DNA of 64,000 nt from Atherix ibis. Lineage: Eukaryota; Arthropoda; Insecta; Diptera; Athericidae. The notes beneath the pieces were generated by a model. The model saw only the letters and a list, made by a program, of their open reading frames with translations, ran no database searches and was not told where the DNA came from. Made by a program: the position numbers and the translations under genes. Positions 1-10,499 of this stretch are shown one piece after another. The DNA is taken from positions 26,436,233 to 26,500,232 of the forward strand of contig OY282610.1 in the NCBI GenBank assembly GCA_958298945.1. Direction: 5' to 3'. The stretch's first letter is position 1. Each line of letters starts with the position of its first letter.

Positions 1-820
1 GAACTCAATCCGACGCTTCTGAGCTAAGCTAGGCAAAAATATACGTTGTACACTGCTATACGTTGTACAGGCAAAAATATATGTTGTCTTTCAATAAGAA
101 AAAAAATATGTTTTTCATAATTGACAGTGTAAAAATTGATTCCGAAATGAATTGTCTATTTTTAATGGGAATTTTTTTGTAATAAACCGAGGATGAGTTG
201 ATCTTATGAGGTCTACGCAACTTTTGCCGTATTCCGATGATAACAAAAAAATGTATCAATCAGGGAGTTCCATACAAATCAGATTGGCAAAACTGTGGAC
301 TTGCCCGTTCAATTTTCAACCTCATCCGGTAACTACGTAACCCTATAAGGCGTTATAAGTAAAGTTTGTAAATTGTAACGAGAAAATGGGAAGCATTCCT
401 TATAAGGAGAATTAATTTTTCGGAAGCATAAAGCAATTTTGAAGGACCGAAAAAGCAGTGACCACTCTCAGGGAGGCCTTTAATTTCGAAGACTGTCTGT
501 TAAAGTCATTAAAGGGTTAGAAAGAGGGTTTTCCACGGCAGATAGGACACTTGGATGCTCCACCATTGCACAGTAATGAGTTTTTTTCATGTGTTCTTCT
601 CTCCCATCCCTGCTTTCTTCGTCTTCAACTGATCTCAGTCCGTGTGCCTATTTTTTATTCTCCAAGATCAAAAAAACACTTGAAAGGATGTCATATTAAC
701 ACTGTCGATAACATTCACATTCAAAGAAGTGTAACCGAGGAGATGAAGGCGTTTCCAGTTGAAACTTTCCAAAATAAAATGAAATTGTTGCGAAAAAATT
801 TTGGTTTTAGACAAGGTAAG
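1..820. other. Non-coding flank, no gene recognised
   Basis: AT-rich sequence with no recognisable gene. Near 41-70 the short motif TATACGTTGTACA occurs twice. Short open frames at 551-853 (+) and 668-856 (-) overlap each other and resemble no family, so they are not called as genes. The moderately GC-rich patch at 440-560 may be an old transposon fragment, but I could not identify it. Confidence 0.4.
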
Positions 821-826
821 GGTCGG

Positions 827-980
827 TTTCCCATCTGGGCTGAAAGATTCTAACATGGAGAAGGGAATACGTTATGAGCTATTTTCCCATCTGGGGTCAA
901 AGATTCTAACATGGCGTAGGGAGTCTTTATCGTGTTATATGCCGCGTTTCTTATCTGACAGCAAGGATTCCAAAATGGCG
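827..980. repeat. Three degenerate ~60-bp direct repeats
   Basis: The motif TTTCCCATCTGG...AAAGATTCTAACATGG begins at about 827 and 883, and a more diverged copy (TTTCTTATCTGAC...GGATTCCAAAATGGCGG) begins at about 947, giving spacings of 56 and 64 bp. The third copy ends in CAAAATGGCGGC, which resembles a YY1/Pho site. The matching short peptides read from either strand are by-products of the repeat, not a gene. Confidence 0.6.
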
Positions 981-1372
981 GCGGAAAAAGCGAAACCACT
1001 TCTGTAGAAGAACCCCAAATCCAACTACTGCACACACTTTAAATAAAACATATTGACTAGGGGTGTCCAAATTATTGCAATATCTTAGCCTCATTTAAGA
1101 AAAGAAAAATGGGTCTCTATGGCAGAGTCCGACAGCTATTAAATCATAAAACTTTAATGTGCCATTATGTCCACTCAGACTTTTTTTAAAAACTGGAAGC
1201 TGCAAAATAAATGCATTTATAGTAGCAGAAAACGATTATGTGCTACCATCAGGGGTAGGGGTGTGTGTGGGATAGGTATTGTCAAGTAGGGTCTACCATA
1301 AGTATGTCGGAAAGACCAAATGGTATAATCTCGTTGCGAAACCGGCATTATTGGAATATAAGCCAGACTACC

Positions 1373-2206
1373 CTGATAGGGTCTTAAAAGTTACCAAAAA
1401 GGGGTTGAAAAATGTAATTGAAAAAAGAGGTCTCAAAAAGTCCCTAAAAATAAAGAAAAATGGACGAAAATCATTTTTTCTTTACAATTTATTTTTCTAA
1501 AAATTTCCATAGAACGTGCTTTAGAGAATTTTCAAAAACTGGTCTTAAAACAATACACAAAAAAGCCTTAATTTTAATATAAGCTTTGATTTTACAATCG
1601 CTAAGCCTAATCACTGATATGGAGCCTAAAAAGTTACCAAAAAGCTGTTAAAAAATGTACTTAAAAAGAGAGGTCTCATAAAGTCCCTAAAAATAAAGAA
1701 AAATGGACGAAAATAATATTTTCTTTAAAATTATTTTGTCTAAAAATTTCCATAGAACGTGCTTTAGAGAATTTTTAAAAAACTGGTCTAAAGAAAATAC
1801 ACAAAAAAGCCTTAATTTTAATATAAGCTTCGATTTTTTAATATCTTTGCCAAACCACTGAGATGGAGCCTAAAAAGTTACCAAAAATGAGCCTAAAAAT
1901 CCACTTAAAAAAGAAGGTCCCAAAAAACATGTAGAATTAAATAAAAATGGACGAAAATCATCTTTTCCTTACAATTTATTTTTCTAAAAATTTCCATAGA
2001 ACGTGCTTTAGAGAATTCTCAAAAATTGGTCTCAAAAAATACACCAACAAGCCCTAATTTTAATAAAAACTTTGATATTACAACCGCTAAGCTTAACCAC
2101 TGAGATGGGGTCTAAGAAGTTACCAAAAACGTGTTAAAAAATGTACCTAAAAAAAGCGGTCTCAAAAAGTATCTAGAAATAAAGAAAAATGGACGAAAAT
2201 CACATC
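1373..2206. repeat. 243-bp tandem satellite, about 3.4 copies
   Basis: The landmark GTTACCAAAAA occurs at about 1390, 1633, 1877 and 2119, a steady period of 242-244 bp. Each unit also carries GGTCTCAAAAAGT, AATGGACGAAAAT and TTTCCATAGAACGTGCTTTA. Copies differ by scattered substitutions, so the array is not recent. The last unit stops after its first third. No open frame is kept between units, so the repeat is non-coding. Confidence 0.85.
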
Positions 2207-3556
2207 AGAATATCTAAAAACTTTTGACTAAAACTGTACATCACAGTGGTTTTGGGTTTGTTTTCTCATTTTTTTTGCATTTCTTATTAAACTTCAGTTA
2301 ATAGTAGAGAAGTTTTTTTTTTATCAATATTTGATATTGTATTTTTTGTGAACGGCAGCAGCTAACATATTTTTGTGGTAGCGATTTGTGAACGGAAATT
2401 TTATAAAAATTGATCAATTTCCAGATCACATACACATACACATATCTTTAAAAATTTTACACCTCAACAAACTTAAGTTTTTAATAATTAATTAAATAGT
2501 AATTTTGTTTTTGTATTTAAATAGATAGAGAGACAGACAGACATTGAAATTAATGAAAATAAATATTAAAAACGAATGAAAATTAATTAGTTGCAATAAT
2601 TTTTTTTTTGGTTTTTATGTACATTTAAAGCGGTTGTATTTATTTTGAAGTAATTTTCATATTGACTTAAAAGTGTTTTATTTTCTTTATAATATTTACT
2701 TTTGTGCTAGTGAAGGGAATTGGGGGATAGTTTTCGCAATTTATAAGTTTTCTCGATTATTTTTTTGAATAAAATTTTTACTTTGTGTTTAAAACATCAA
2801 TTAGAATGTAATTAATTGATTTTGTGAATATTTTATTCAAATTTCAATGAAGAGTATTTTTTGCAGAGAAGAAAAAGTGATAAAAATAATAAATTTAAAA
2901 AAATATTAAAATTAATTGATTGGAAAAGGGCAGAAAATTTGTGAAAAAAAGAAAATTCTGTTCAGTCAAATTGAGATGCTACTAAACTAACCTAAAAATG
3001 GTTTTCCCCTTTAGAGCGATTGTGTAACTACGAATACCGCGCGGTGAATGTGTGCACTGTTGTGATAAGTTTAAAAAAAGAACCAAACCAGTTGAAGAGA
3101 AGAATGGAAAAATATTTATTTTTAAAAAAATAAAGTGAACAGCAATAAAAATTATATAATTAAAAAAGAAGATGCAGTTTTCGTTTTCTGTGTACAATTA
3201 TTCGTACCTGCGGCTGAGTACATCTTCAAGTACGTACAGTAGTCATATTCACACATACACATACCCATAATTATAGATAGAATCAGGCAATTTGCATTTA
3301 TTTCGTTTTATTGTATAGCACTTTTATTATCAAATCACTATTATTGCACTCATTATTATTAGTTATTATTTTGCTACAATACTATATGTTCAGCCTACAA
3401 TACATACAAACAACATGTGCTGCCATCATTCGTACGTGTATTGTACACTGAATTTGTTGAATTTCTTTTTTTTTGCTTCGTTAGCTACCTTGAAAAATTT
3501 AACAATCGAATAAAATGCAACAAAAAAAAACAACAACAAATAAATACCCAGATTGG
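2207..3556. other. Non-coding AT-rich stretch
   Basis: No coding potential is visible. A slightly GC-richer patch lies at about 2990-3080 and again at 3190-3240. An exact arthropod initiator (TCAGTC) is present at 2962-2967, but there is no TATA box or DPE at the right distance, so it is not called as a promoter. Confidence 0.4.
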
Positions 3557-3582
3557 GAGAGAGAGAGAGAGAGAGAGAGAGA
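3557..3582. repeat. (GA)13 microsatellite
   Basis: An uninterrupted run of 13 GA dinucleotides. GA runs can bind GAGA-type factors in flies, but nothing else here supports a regulatory role. Confidence 0.9.
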
Positions 3583-3628
3583 ACGCAGAATCAAATGATC
3601 GTAAAATTTACCTGAACCTCTCTCTTCT

Positions 3629-3800
3629 ACGAGGTCTGTTCAAAAAGTATCGCGAATTTTGAATTTCCGCGGGTTACGTATGTTCGATTTTCAATTTTTT
3701 GTGGCGTTATGTTGGTACTCATGTCTCTCACTTATGCCGACAAGTTTGGCCATTTTGAATGTTCAGTTAATTTTTGACAGCTGCTTTGCTTGCACGTGTT
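3629..3800 (+). mobile_element. Mariner-like terminal fragment
   Basis: ACGAGGTCTGTTCAAAAAGT followed by ATCGCGAATTTT resembles the terminal inverted repeat of mariner-type DNA transposons, and the next ~150 bp read like a mariner 5' untranslated region. No transposase follows and no matching inverted terminus was found within the next 900 bp, so this is a truncated end. Subfamily assignment is not possible by eye. Confidence 0.45.
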
Positions 3801-3857
3801 TTGGACCATCGTCGATTTTTGAACGAGGGCCACGAAGAAGTGTTGTTTCGGTTGGTT

Positions 3858-4103
3858 CTAAAACGGTTTGGGGGTCTTGGGGCGGGCATAGGCGGACCTT
3901 ATCATCGAAATCTTGGTTTGGGATTCTCTGAACCGTACGAGATTTTCCGGATACCTACCAATATGATATTGAGGTGCGCTAAATGCCCCAATATTACTAT
4001 TTCCTGAATTAGGATTATTTACCATAAAAGATCTCATTGGTCGAAATTGTTTTGAGACTATGTATCGTGTCATTTCTTTCCTCCCTGCTGACGGTGAGCC
4101 CAT
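3858..4103 (-). other. Unidentified 81-codon open frame inside a transposon-flanked block
   Basis: A minus-strand frame of 81 codons has unusually protein-like composition for this window, rich in Asn, Ser, Arg and Pro and not a translation of a simple repeat. Further protein-like fragments in other frames occur upstream on the same strand to about 4240. I do not recognise a family. It may be a fragment of a retroposed or captured host exon lying next to the mariner end at 3629, or it may be chance. There is no promoter or poly(A) evidence. Confidence 0.2.
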
Positions 4104-5670
4104 GGATTATATTTCCCTCTCTCTCTCAATGATATATTATCGCTCTTTCATCGGCCAAAAGCTTGATTGGCTTTAGACATACCGTTACCATAGCTTCTGT
4201 GCGGATTGGGACTGCATATAGTATCATCGTGATGATAACTATGATTAGAAGCTTAGGACCCTACGTGGTTGGGCATGATCCTTGCTAAGACATTCACAAC
4301 CCGACTTGCTTTTTCAGCAGTGGATTCTCAGATGTTCGCCAAAACTGAACCTGGCATCTGTCTGATCTCTCAGCAGGTATCACAGCGACGGCCTCGGTTT
4401 TCTGATGGAGCACTAGGACTGCCTCGGTTTTCTGATCAGCAAGTTCTCTAGGCCCACTGATGATAGATAGCCAATGCCGGATAATGTAAACTGAACCATT
4501 TACGAATTTTCTGTTTTGGTATTAATAATTTTTCTTCTTCTTTTTTTTTTAAAATTATAATTTTTTTTAAATGTATCCCTTAATAAACTAATAGGTTTTT
4601 TCTTTTATTTTTTTGCAAATAAATAATTATGCAGAAAATATTATGAAGTAAAAAGTTGTGCGGGTTTAGTTTTTTTATAAGAAAAAAACCATTTTTTTTT
4701 TTTAGAATTTGTATTGAATAATATACAAATAAGAATATTTTAATTTTAATTTATTATTTTAACTAAAAATATTATTCATTAATTTAAAAATAAAGTCTAA
4801 AAAGTGTGTGTGCATTTTTTTTTTGTCAATTTCGGACTCATACAAACCGACTGCAATTCGTTCTGAGATTTAAACCTTCACCTAATTTCGAAACCTTATC
4901 CTATCGAAGAAAACCACCAATCCTATTTCTTTGGTTCGTTGCGGTTCAATTTTGCTATACAAACAATAGAATTGAGAGAAATTGCACAATATTAGCGAGA
5001 GAACAAAGACTAGATTCTGAATATTCGAGATATGATATTTTTGAAAGTAAACTAATTATCATATAAGAAAAGTCACTTTTTTTTACCTCCTAAAAAGAAC
5101 ATAAAAGAAAATCGATCAGATGTCAAGAGGAGCGAGCACTCTCACAGAAAGAGAGAGAATTTTTCTATCGAAATGAAATCTTTTCGAATAATTTGTGAGA
5201 ATGAAAATCGAGCGCACGTTTTACTATTCACACTTGCTCTTCAAATGGAAATTGCGTCCTTTAAATAAATTGTATTGAAATTAATTGAAATTTATAAATG
5301 TCTATCGGTTCGTAAAAAGATTGAATTTAAAGAGAAATTATTAAATTTGGTGAAGAATTGACGAGAAATTGCCATTGAGTTGCGAGTGTAAAACGTAAAC
5401 TCGAAGCCATGTGACATTTTTGCATTTTTTTTTCTTTTCCGGCATGATAAGAAGTACTGAGAAGTAGTATACCTCTCTCTGAGTTAAGAGAATACCAGAG
5501 CACGAGAAAGAGTTGGTGTCCGAAATCGAAAGAGTTTTTCTGATTGTGTGTGGTTTTTGGGAAAAGAGTAGAATTAGCGTGGTGGGGTGAGATGAATAGT
5601 CAAAACATTCTAACGCAAATTGTGTATTTCCCACGGCCATTAAACTATGCGATTTGTTCATTGCTACTTA
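4104..5670. other. Non-coding DNA with a short direct repeat
   Basis: No gene is visible. The 16-base motif GCCTCGGTTTTCTGAT is repeated at 4391-4406 and 4421-4436. The rest, from about 4500, is AT-rich with homopolymers. Confidence 0.4.
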
Positions 5671-5697
5671 CAGTAGGTGCCAAAATTATCTGTACAC
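5671..5697 (+). mobile_element. Tc1-like terminal inverted repeat fragment
   Basis: The sequence TA followed by CAGTAGGTGCCAAAATTATC has the form of a Tc1-type element end (a TA target site, then CAGT...GGCCAAAA-like bases). No matching inverted end or adjoining Tc1 transposase was found; the transposase relic that follows at 5965 belongs to another lineage. It is probably an orphan end or a very old miniature element. Confidence 0.3.
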
Positions 5698-5964
5698 AAT
5701 TTTTACAAATGATCTTTTTCCATTATTATCGATTTTCTTAAAACTATTTTTATAAATTGAATTTATTTGAAAGAATTTATTCATTTTGGAATTTTTTTAT
5801 TATTAAATTTTTTCTCTAATATGAAATCCTTTTGAATTTAAAACAACAACAAAAATTATTGTGAATTTTTAGTATAGAAAAAATTTATATTTTTTTTATG
5901 CTTTTTAAAGTTGCATTTTAAAAAGTAAATAACAAAAAACTAGTGTATATTTTTATAAATTTCC

Positions 5965-7135
5965 GGTTTTATTAGAAAGATTGAACCATGAAATTTAAGA
6001 ATGAAACACAACATCATTTAAATATGACTGCCACGGCTGGCCTTACAGTACGCCATTCGCTCGACCCAATTTTTCAGTACATTTCCGATTTTCTGGCCCT
6101 GTATCTCTTCAATGGCAACTTTGATTTCGTGTTTCAAGACCTTAATTGTCTCTGAATGGCTTGCGTAATATTTATCCTTAACGGCTCCCCACAGAAAATA
6201 ATCCAACGGGCTCAAATCACAGCTCCGAGGCGGCCAATTGACATCAGAATTTCGGCTGATTATTCGGTTTTCGAAAGCAGTGCCCAAAAGTTGGATTGTT
6301 CAACTTTTGGAAACAAAAATTCGTTGAACATGCCACGATAGCGCGCACCATTGACTGTAACGGCGGCTCCTTCATCGTTTTCGAAGAAAAACGGGCCAAT
6401 GATGCCTCCAGTCCAAAATCCGCACCAAACCCTGACTCGTTGTGGATGCATCGGCTTTTTCATGGTGACGTATGGATTTTCTGAGCCCCAGATGTGACAA
6501 TTTTGTTTGTTGACATACCCACCGAGGTGGAAATGGGCCTCATCCAAAAAGATGATTTTTCGGTAAAAATGCTCATCTTCGGCCAATTGATCTTGAGCCC
6601 ATTGGGCAAACCGAAAACGCATCGGATGGTCATGCGGCTTTAGTTGTTGAACTACAATAATGGAACTTTGTAAGCTTTCGTACCGAGACCTTTGAGCAAA
6701 ATTCTCAACAGAGAAGTGCGAGAAATGTTCAATTCCTGAGAACGGTGACGAATTAATGTTGATGGATGATCACGGACATTTTCAGCAACGGCGGCAATAT
6801 TCTCGGTCGTACGCACTGTATTAGAGCGGAAACGAGTTGCTTTGGAAACCAACAAACCAGTTTCGCGAACTCGCTTCACGAATTTGTCCACAAGTTAACG
6901 TAATGACATTTGATCTTTGATCATTTTTTTTTAAATTTCTCACAGTTAGGGTTGAAGACTCACCACTTTGGAAGTAAGTTCTCAATATTTCCCAGTTTTC
7001 TTCAAGCGTATGGATTACAATTTCTCTAAAATTCAGACTTTCAACTAACATTCTGTTAATTCGTGATGACATTTAACACTCAAGTACTTCAAATAAATAG
7101 TGGTTCAAAATGCAACCGCTAGATGGACCATCCTG
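5965..7135 (-). pseudogene. Decayed Tc1/mariner-superfamily transposase, copy 1
   Basis: Three minus-strand frames make up one broken transposase of the Tc1/mariner (DDE/D) superfamily. The N-terminal helix-turn-helix part spans about 7072-6650 and includes a TTENIAAVAENVRDHPS-like segment and a second HTH with RTSLLRIL. The catalytic part includes FLDEAHFHLGGYVNKQNCHI, which carries the first Asp, then VRVWCGFWTGGIIGPFFFEN. The C-terminal part has NWPPRSCDLSPLDYFLWG, with the third acidic residue. The block expected to carry the second Asp (QQDG...HTA in relatives) is missing between about 6310 and 6250, where the frame also shifts. With frame breaks and a lost catalytic residue, this copy cannot encode an active enzyme. 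Confidence 0.8.
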
Positions 7136-7140
7136 AAATT

Positions 7141-7187
7141 ATCCTAATCGATAAAAAATGAACATTTTCAACTTATCGATTTAGGAT
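7141..7187. repeat. Short inverted repeat beside transposase copy 1
   Basis: ATCCTAATCGATA (7141-7153) pairs with TATCGATTTAGGAT (7174-7187), with one bulged base and a 20-nt loop. It sits just outside the N-terminal end of transposase copy 1 and may be what is left of that element's terminus. No counterpart was found at the other end near 5960. Confidence 0.45.
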
Positions 7188-7489
7188 AAACCTTTTTTTT
7201 ACTGCATAAATATGTCAGTTTTTTTTTGTATAAATAAATTTTCACTATTCGAAGGTTTTTTCTATTTTTGCCTGTTTTTATATTATTTTTTTTTTTGGTA
7301 ACATTTTAAAAAAGAACTTTATTAGTAAAATATAAAAACAATCTGTTTTTTTTCAACTTTTCAATCTAAAAAAAGAAAACAATTCTTTTTGTAATATCAC
7401 CCAATTTATAGGATTTTCCAATAAGAGTGATATGCGTATTTTTTTTGCTAATTCATTTTGATGTATAATCGATGCAATTATGTTCTGAA

Positions 7490-8115
7490 AATAGCATCAG
7501 TCAAATGGTCGGCTCTGTTTCGTCTACAGAATCGAATATGATGGTTTCCAATTTTCGATTCACCTTGTGCAATAAATCCGATCTTATTTCACATATTTAA
7601 CGTTCAATATTCAATTTTAATGCAACAATGGTTGCTGGTTTATTGCTAATAGACCAATTAAAACTTTTTGGAGGTCATTGCATATCTGCATTTCTTAAAA
7701 TTATTACTAATTGCCAAACTTTTTCCGTAATAAATCGATTGTGGCATGGGCTGTGTGGCACGTAATGTCACATATTTGTTAAATCAAATAGTTCGTTGTC
7801 AGCGTTATTTATGGCACACCATTGACAGTACCGTCATCACCTTCCATATTTTGAAAAAAGTAAACCACACAAAATGGTCGCATCTTCAGAATGTAAAAGT
7901 TTCCACGTGAATAATTTGTCCAACGGCTTCAATTCTTGTGTAATAAGAATTTTTCAAGGATGTAAGCCCAAATCCAACTGTTAAATACGTCATGTTTTTC
8001 TGGCAGATAGTCACAAATGCTTAGAACACCTTACAATCGATAAATTTTGGTCTTTATTTGAACGGCACCAATATTCGCGACACTTCCACTAGATCTTTAC
8101 CTTACTGGCATTTTC
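7490..8115 (-). pseudogene. Heavily decayed transposase, copy 2
   Basis: Read on the minus strand with several frame changes, this stretch retains pieces of the same transposase family as copy 1. There is a FFQNMEGDDGTVNGVP-like segment, equivalent to the FFEN...TVNG region before the second Asp, and a later DITCHTAHATIDLL-like segment, equivalent to DGATCHTA at the second Asp. Stops and frameshifts are frequent. The N-terminal HTH part was not found, and the third acidic motif is not recognisable. It is older and more eroded than the neighbouring copy. Confidence 0.6.
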
Positions 8116-8238
8116 TTGTCTAAAGAAAGATTGCATTAAAAAATGTCCACAGTTCGACAAATAGCGAGCACACTAGGCCGATTATTATGACTGGAAATTA
8201 TATGAAGTGCACGAAAAGTTGCAACAAAATAACGATTT

Positions 8239-9870
8239 CGAACCTTACTGAATACAACTGACCGATGCAAAAGATGTTGGCATTTCAAATATGGTCGCAC
8301 AGTCTATTTGAAAATATATCCCCTTAATTGAAAAACGCCATAGTTGATATAAAAAATTAAAAATATTGATTCTAAATGAAAGTGAAAAACCAAATAAAAA
8401 GTAAAACCAAATAAAAAATGGTGATTTTGGCTATAAAATATTTTAAAATATAAAATTTTAAGTATGTGAAAACGTCATTCATAAGAAAATGTTAATAAAA
8501 TGAGAACATCGGCGACTATTTAGAGAATTCACCAATAAAAAATTAACGAACCGTTTCCACGATCAAAAATATGAATCAACTAACGTAAATCGCTCGTGCA
8601 CCCCGATTATCTATTCTTGTAGATGTCCATTCAAGCAATTACACTTTAATTTAACTGCTCGTACAATGCACGAACTTTGCTTGCGATGAACGTGCACAAT
8701 CCCATTGCACGTAAACGATTCGATCATTTTTGAGAAGAAAAATTGCTGCTGTCAGACAAGCAAAAAAGTGGACATTTCGTCTTTAAATCATTAATTGGAT
8801 AATTTCTAAGCATTTTTGAGGCTTGTTTCTTTTCATGAATAAATTTTGAAACTTATTGAGTGCAACTGAGAGTAACAGAAGATTTTCACATATCATATAT
8901 GGCCACACTTTGATTAAACTGCTCGTGCGGTTTAAATAAACTGCTCGTGCAGCTGCTAACATTTTTGTCACAGTCAGTTGAAACCTTACTGAATACAACT
9001 GACCGTGACAAAAATGTTGGCATTTCAAATATGGTCACACAGTCTATTTGAAAATATATCCACTTAATTGAAAAACGCCATAGTTGATATAAAAAATTAA
9101 AAATATTGATTCTAAATGAAAGTGAAAAACCAAATAAAAAGTAAATAATGGTGATTTTTAATACGAAATATTTAAAAATATAAAATGTTAGGAATGCATA
9201 AACATCATTTATAATACAATGTAAATAAAATGAGAAGAATAGCGACTATTTAAAAAATTCACCAAAAAAAAATTCACAACTATTTGCAGATGTCCATTCA
9301 AGCAATTATACTCGTACTTTAATTGAACTACACGTTCAATGCACGAACTTTGTTTGCGGCGAACCTGCACTCACCCCATACACGAACAAAATTCGTGTAT
9401 GCCGCTCAGATTACACTGTCAGACAAGCGAAAAAGTGGACATTTCGTCTTTAAATCGTTAATTCGATAATTTCCAAGCATTTTTGAGGCTTGTTTCTTTT
9501 AATGAATAAATTTCGAAACTTACTGAGTACAATTGAGAGTAACAGAAGATTTTCACATATCAAATATGGCCACACGGATCCATTCAAAAACATCTGTTTT
9601 TTACACTTTAATTAAACTGTTTGAGCAATGCACGAACTTTGTTTGCGGCGAAATTGCACAATCCCACCCTACATGAACAAAATTCGTATATGCCGCTCAG
9701 ATTATACTGTCAGACAAGCAAATAAGGCGAAATATCCTCTTTAAATCTTGAATTGGATAATTTTCAATCGTTGTTGAGGCGAGTATATTTTCATGAATAA
9801 ATTTCGAACCTTACTGAATATAATTGACAGTAACAGAAAATTTTGACATTTCAAATATGGATCAAAAAAA
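8239..9870. repeat. Tandem 743-bp non-autonomous repeat, two full copies plus a partial
   Basis: The landmark CTTACTGAATACAACTGACC occurs at about 8243 and 8986 (period ~743 bp). Each copy continues through AATATATCCNCTTAATTGAA, a long AT block, AGATGTCCATTCAAGCAATT, TGCACGAACTTTG and GACAAGCNAAAAAGTGGACA. A third, internally deleted copy runs from about 9575 to 9870. The same unit is found again at 30649-31400, so the sequence is dispersed as well as tandem. It has no coding capacity, which suggests a non-autonomous mobile element or a mobile satellite. A small stem-loop (9379-9400) is broadly kept across copies. Confidence 0.75.
8955..9021. repeat. 26-bp-arm hairpin at a repeat junction
   Basis: The arms at 8955-8980 and 8996-9021 are inverted copies with two mismatches, separated by 15 bases. 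The right arm is part of the second 743-bp repeat unit; the left arm is extra sequence joined just in front of it. This looks like a foldback formed during repeat duplication. Confidence 0.75.
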
Positions 9871-10161
9871 ATTCCTTTTTGTCAAATACAATATATATTG
9901 TATAAAATTTCATATTCAAAATTAATTCAAATCAAATGTGAAGAACATTTTTATTTTTGTTAAACATATTTCTTTTACGTTTTTAATTTGAAAATATTTT
10001 GAAAGCGACTGTAAATTAATTTTCTGACCACATGTTCATCATAAAAGATTTTCGCCGCTACTCAACTCAGAGAATAAATATGCGTAAAAAAAGATTGCAC
10101 TCTTTAATCAAGTGATTGCGATTAGTCAAGAGAAAGCACAAATTCCAACTTCTTTTAATAT
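9871..10161. other. Non-coding AT-rich spacer
   Basis: I see no gene or repeat structure here beyond general AT richness. Confidence 0.4.
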
Positions 10162-10244
10162 GGGTTGTTCAATAGCAACTTGACACTTTTGAGTATTTTC
10201 AATATGAAAATACTCAAAAGTGTCAAGTTGCTATTGAAAAACCC
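10162..10244. repeat. Near-perfect 40-bp inverted repeat (foldback/MITE-like)
   Basis: The arm at 10162-10201 and the arm at 10205-10244 are reverse complements with a single mismatch, separated by 3 bases (ATA). Each arm begins with GGGTT at the outside and contains CAATAGCAACTTGACACTTT. ATAT flanks both sides, compatible with a TA or ATAT target site. The 3-base loop is too small for a typical microRNA precursor, so a palindromic miniature element is the more likely reading. Confidence 0.9.
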
Positions 10245-10457
10245 GATATGAACAGTATTGAATGAGAGAATTATAAATGAGCGAAGATTTGAATAGGAGC
10301 GGATATACTCGTCCTATGTATTATTTTCTTCCGGTATTTATTTAGCCAACAGGCGGCGCTACGTACAATCACCATGTGAGAAATAATACGAAAAGAGTCC
10401 GTACGCCATCTCCAAATGCAGACGACAGTCAAACCAACCAACCAACCCCTCCGCTAG

Positions 10458-10460
<3 letters not shown>

Positions 10461-10488
<28 letters not shown>
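10461..10488. repeat. (TG)14 microsatellite
   Basis: Uninterrupted TG dinucleotides, followed by GCGCG. The His/Thr-rich peptide on the opposite strand is an artefact of this run. Confidence 0.9.
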
Positions 10489-10492
<4 letters not shown>

Positions 10493-10499
10493 TATAGTA

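Noticed and set aside
551..1035. Overlapping small frames near the window start, two of them with similar MLES.(S/T)PDGK peptides
   Set aside because: The shared peptide is produced by the degenerate ~60-bp repeats; no other coding sign.
2962..2967. Exact initiator TCAGTC as a promoter
   Set aside because: No TATA box at -30 and no DPE at +28; a six-base match alone is expected by chance.
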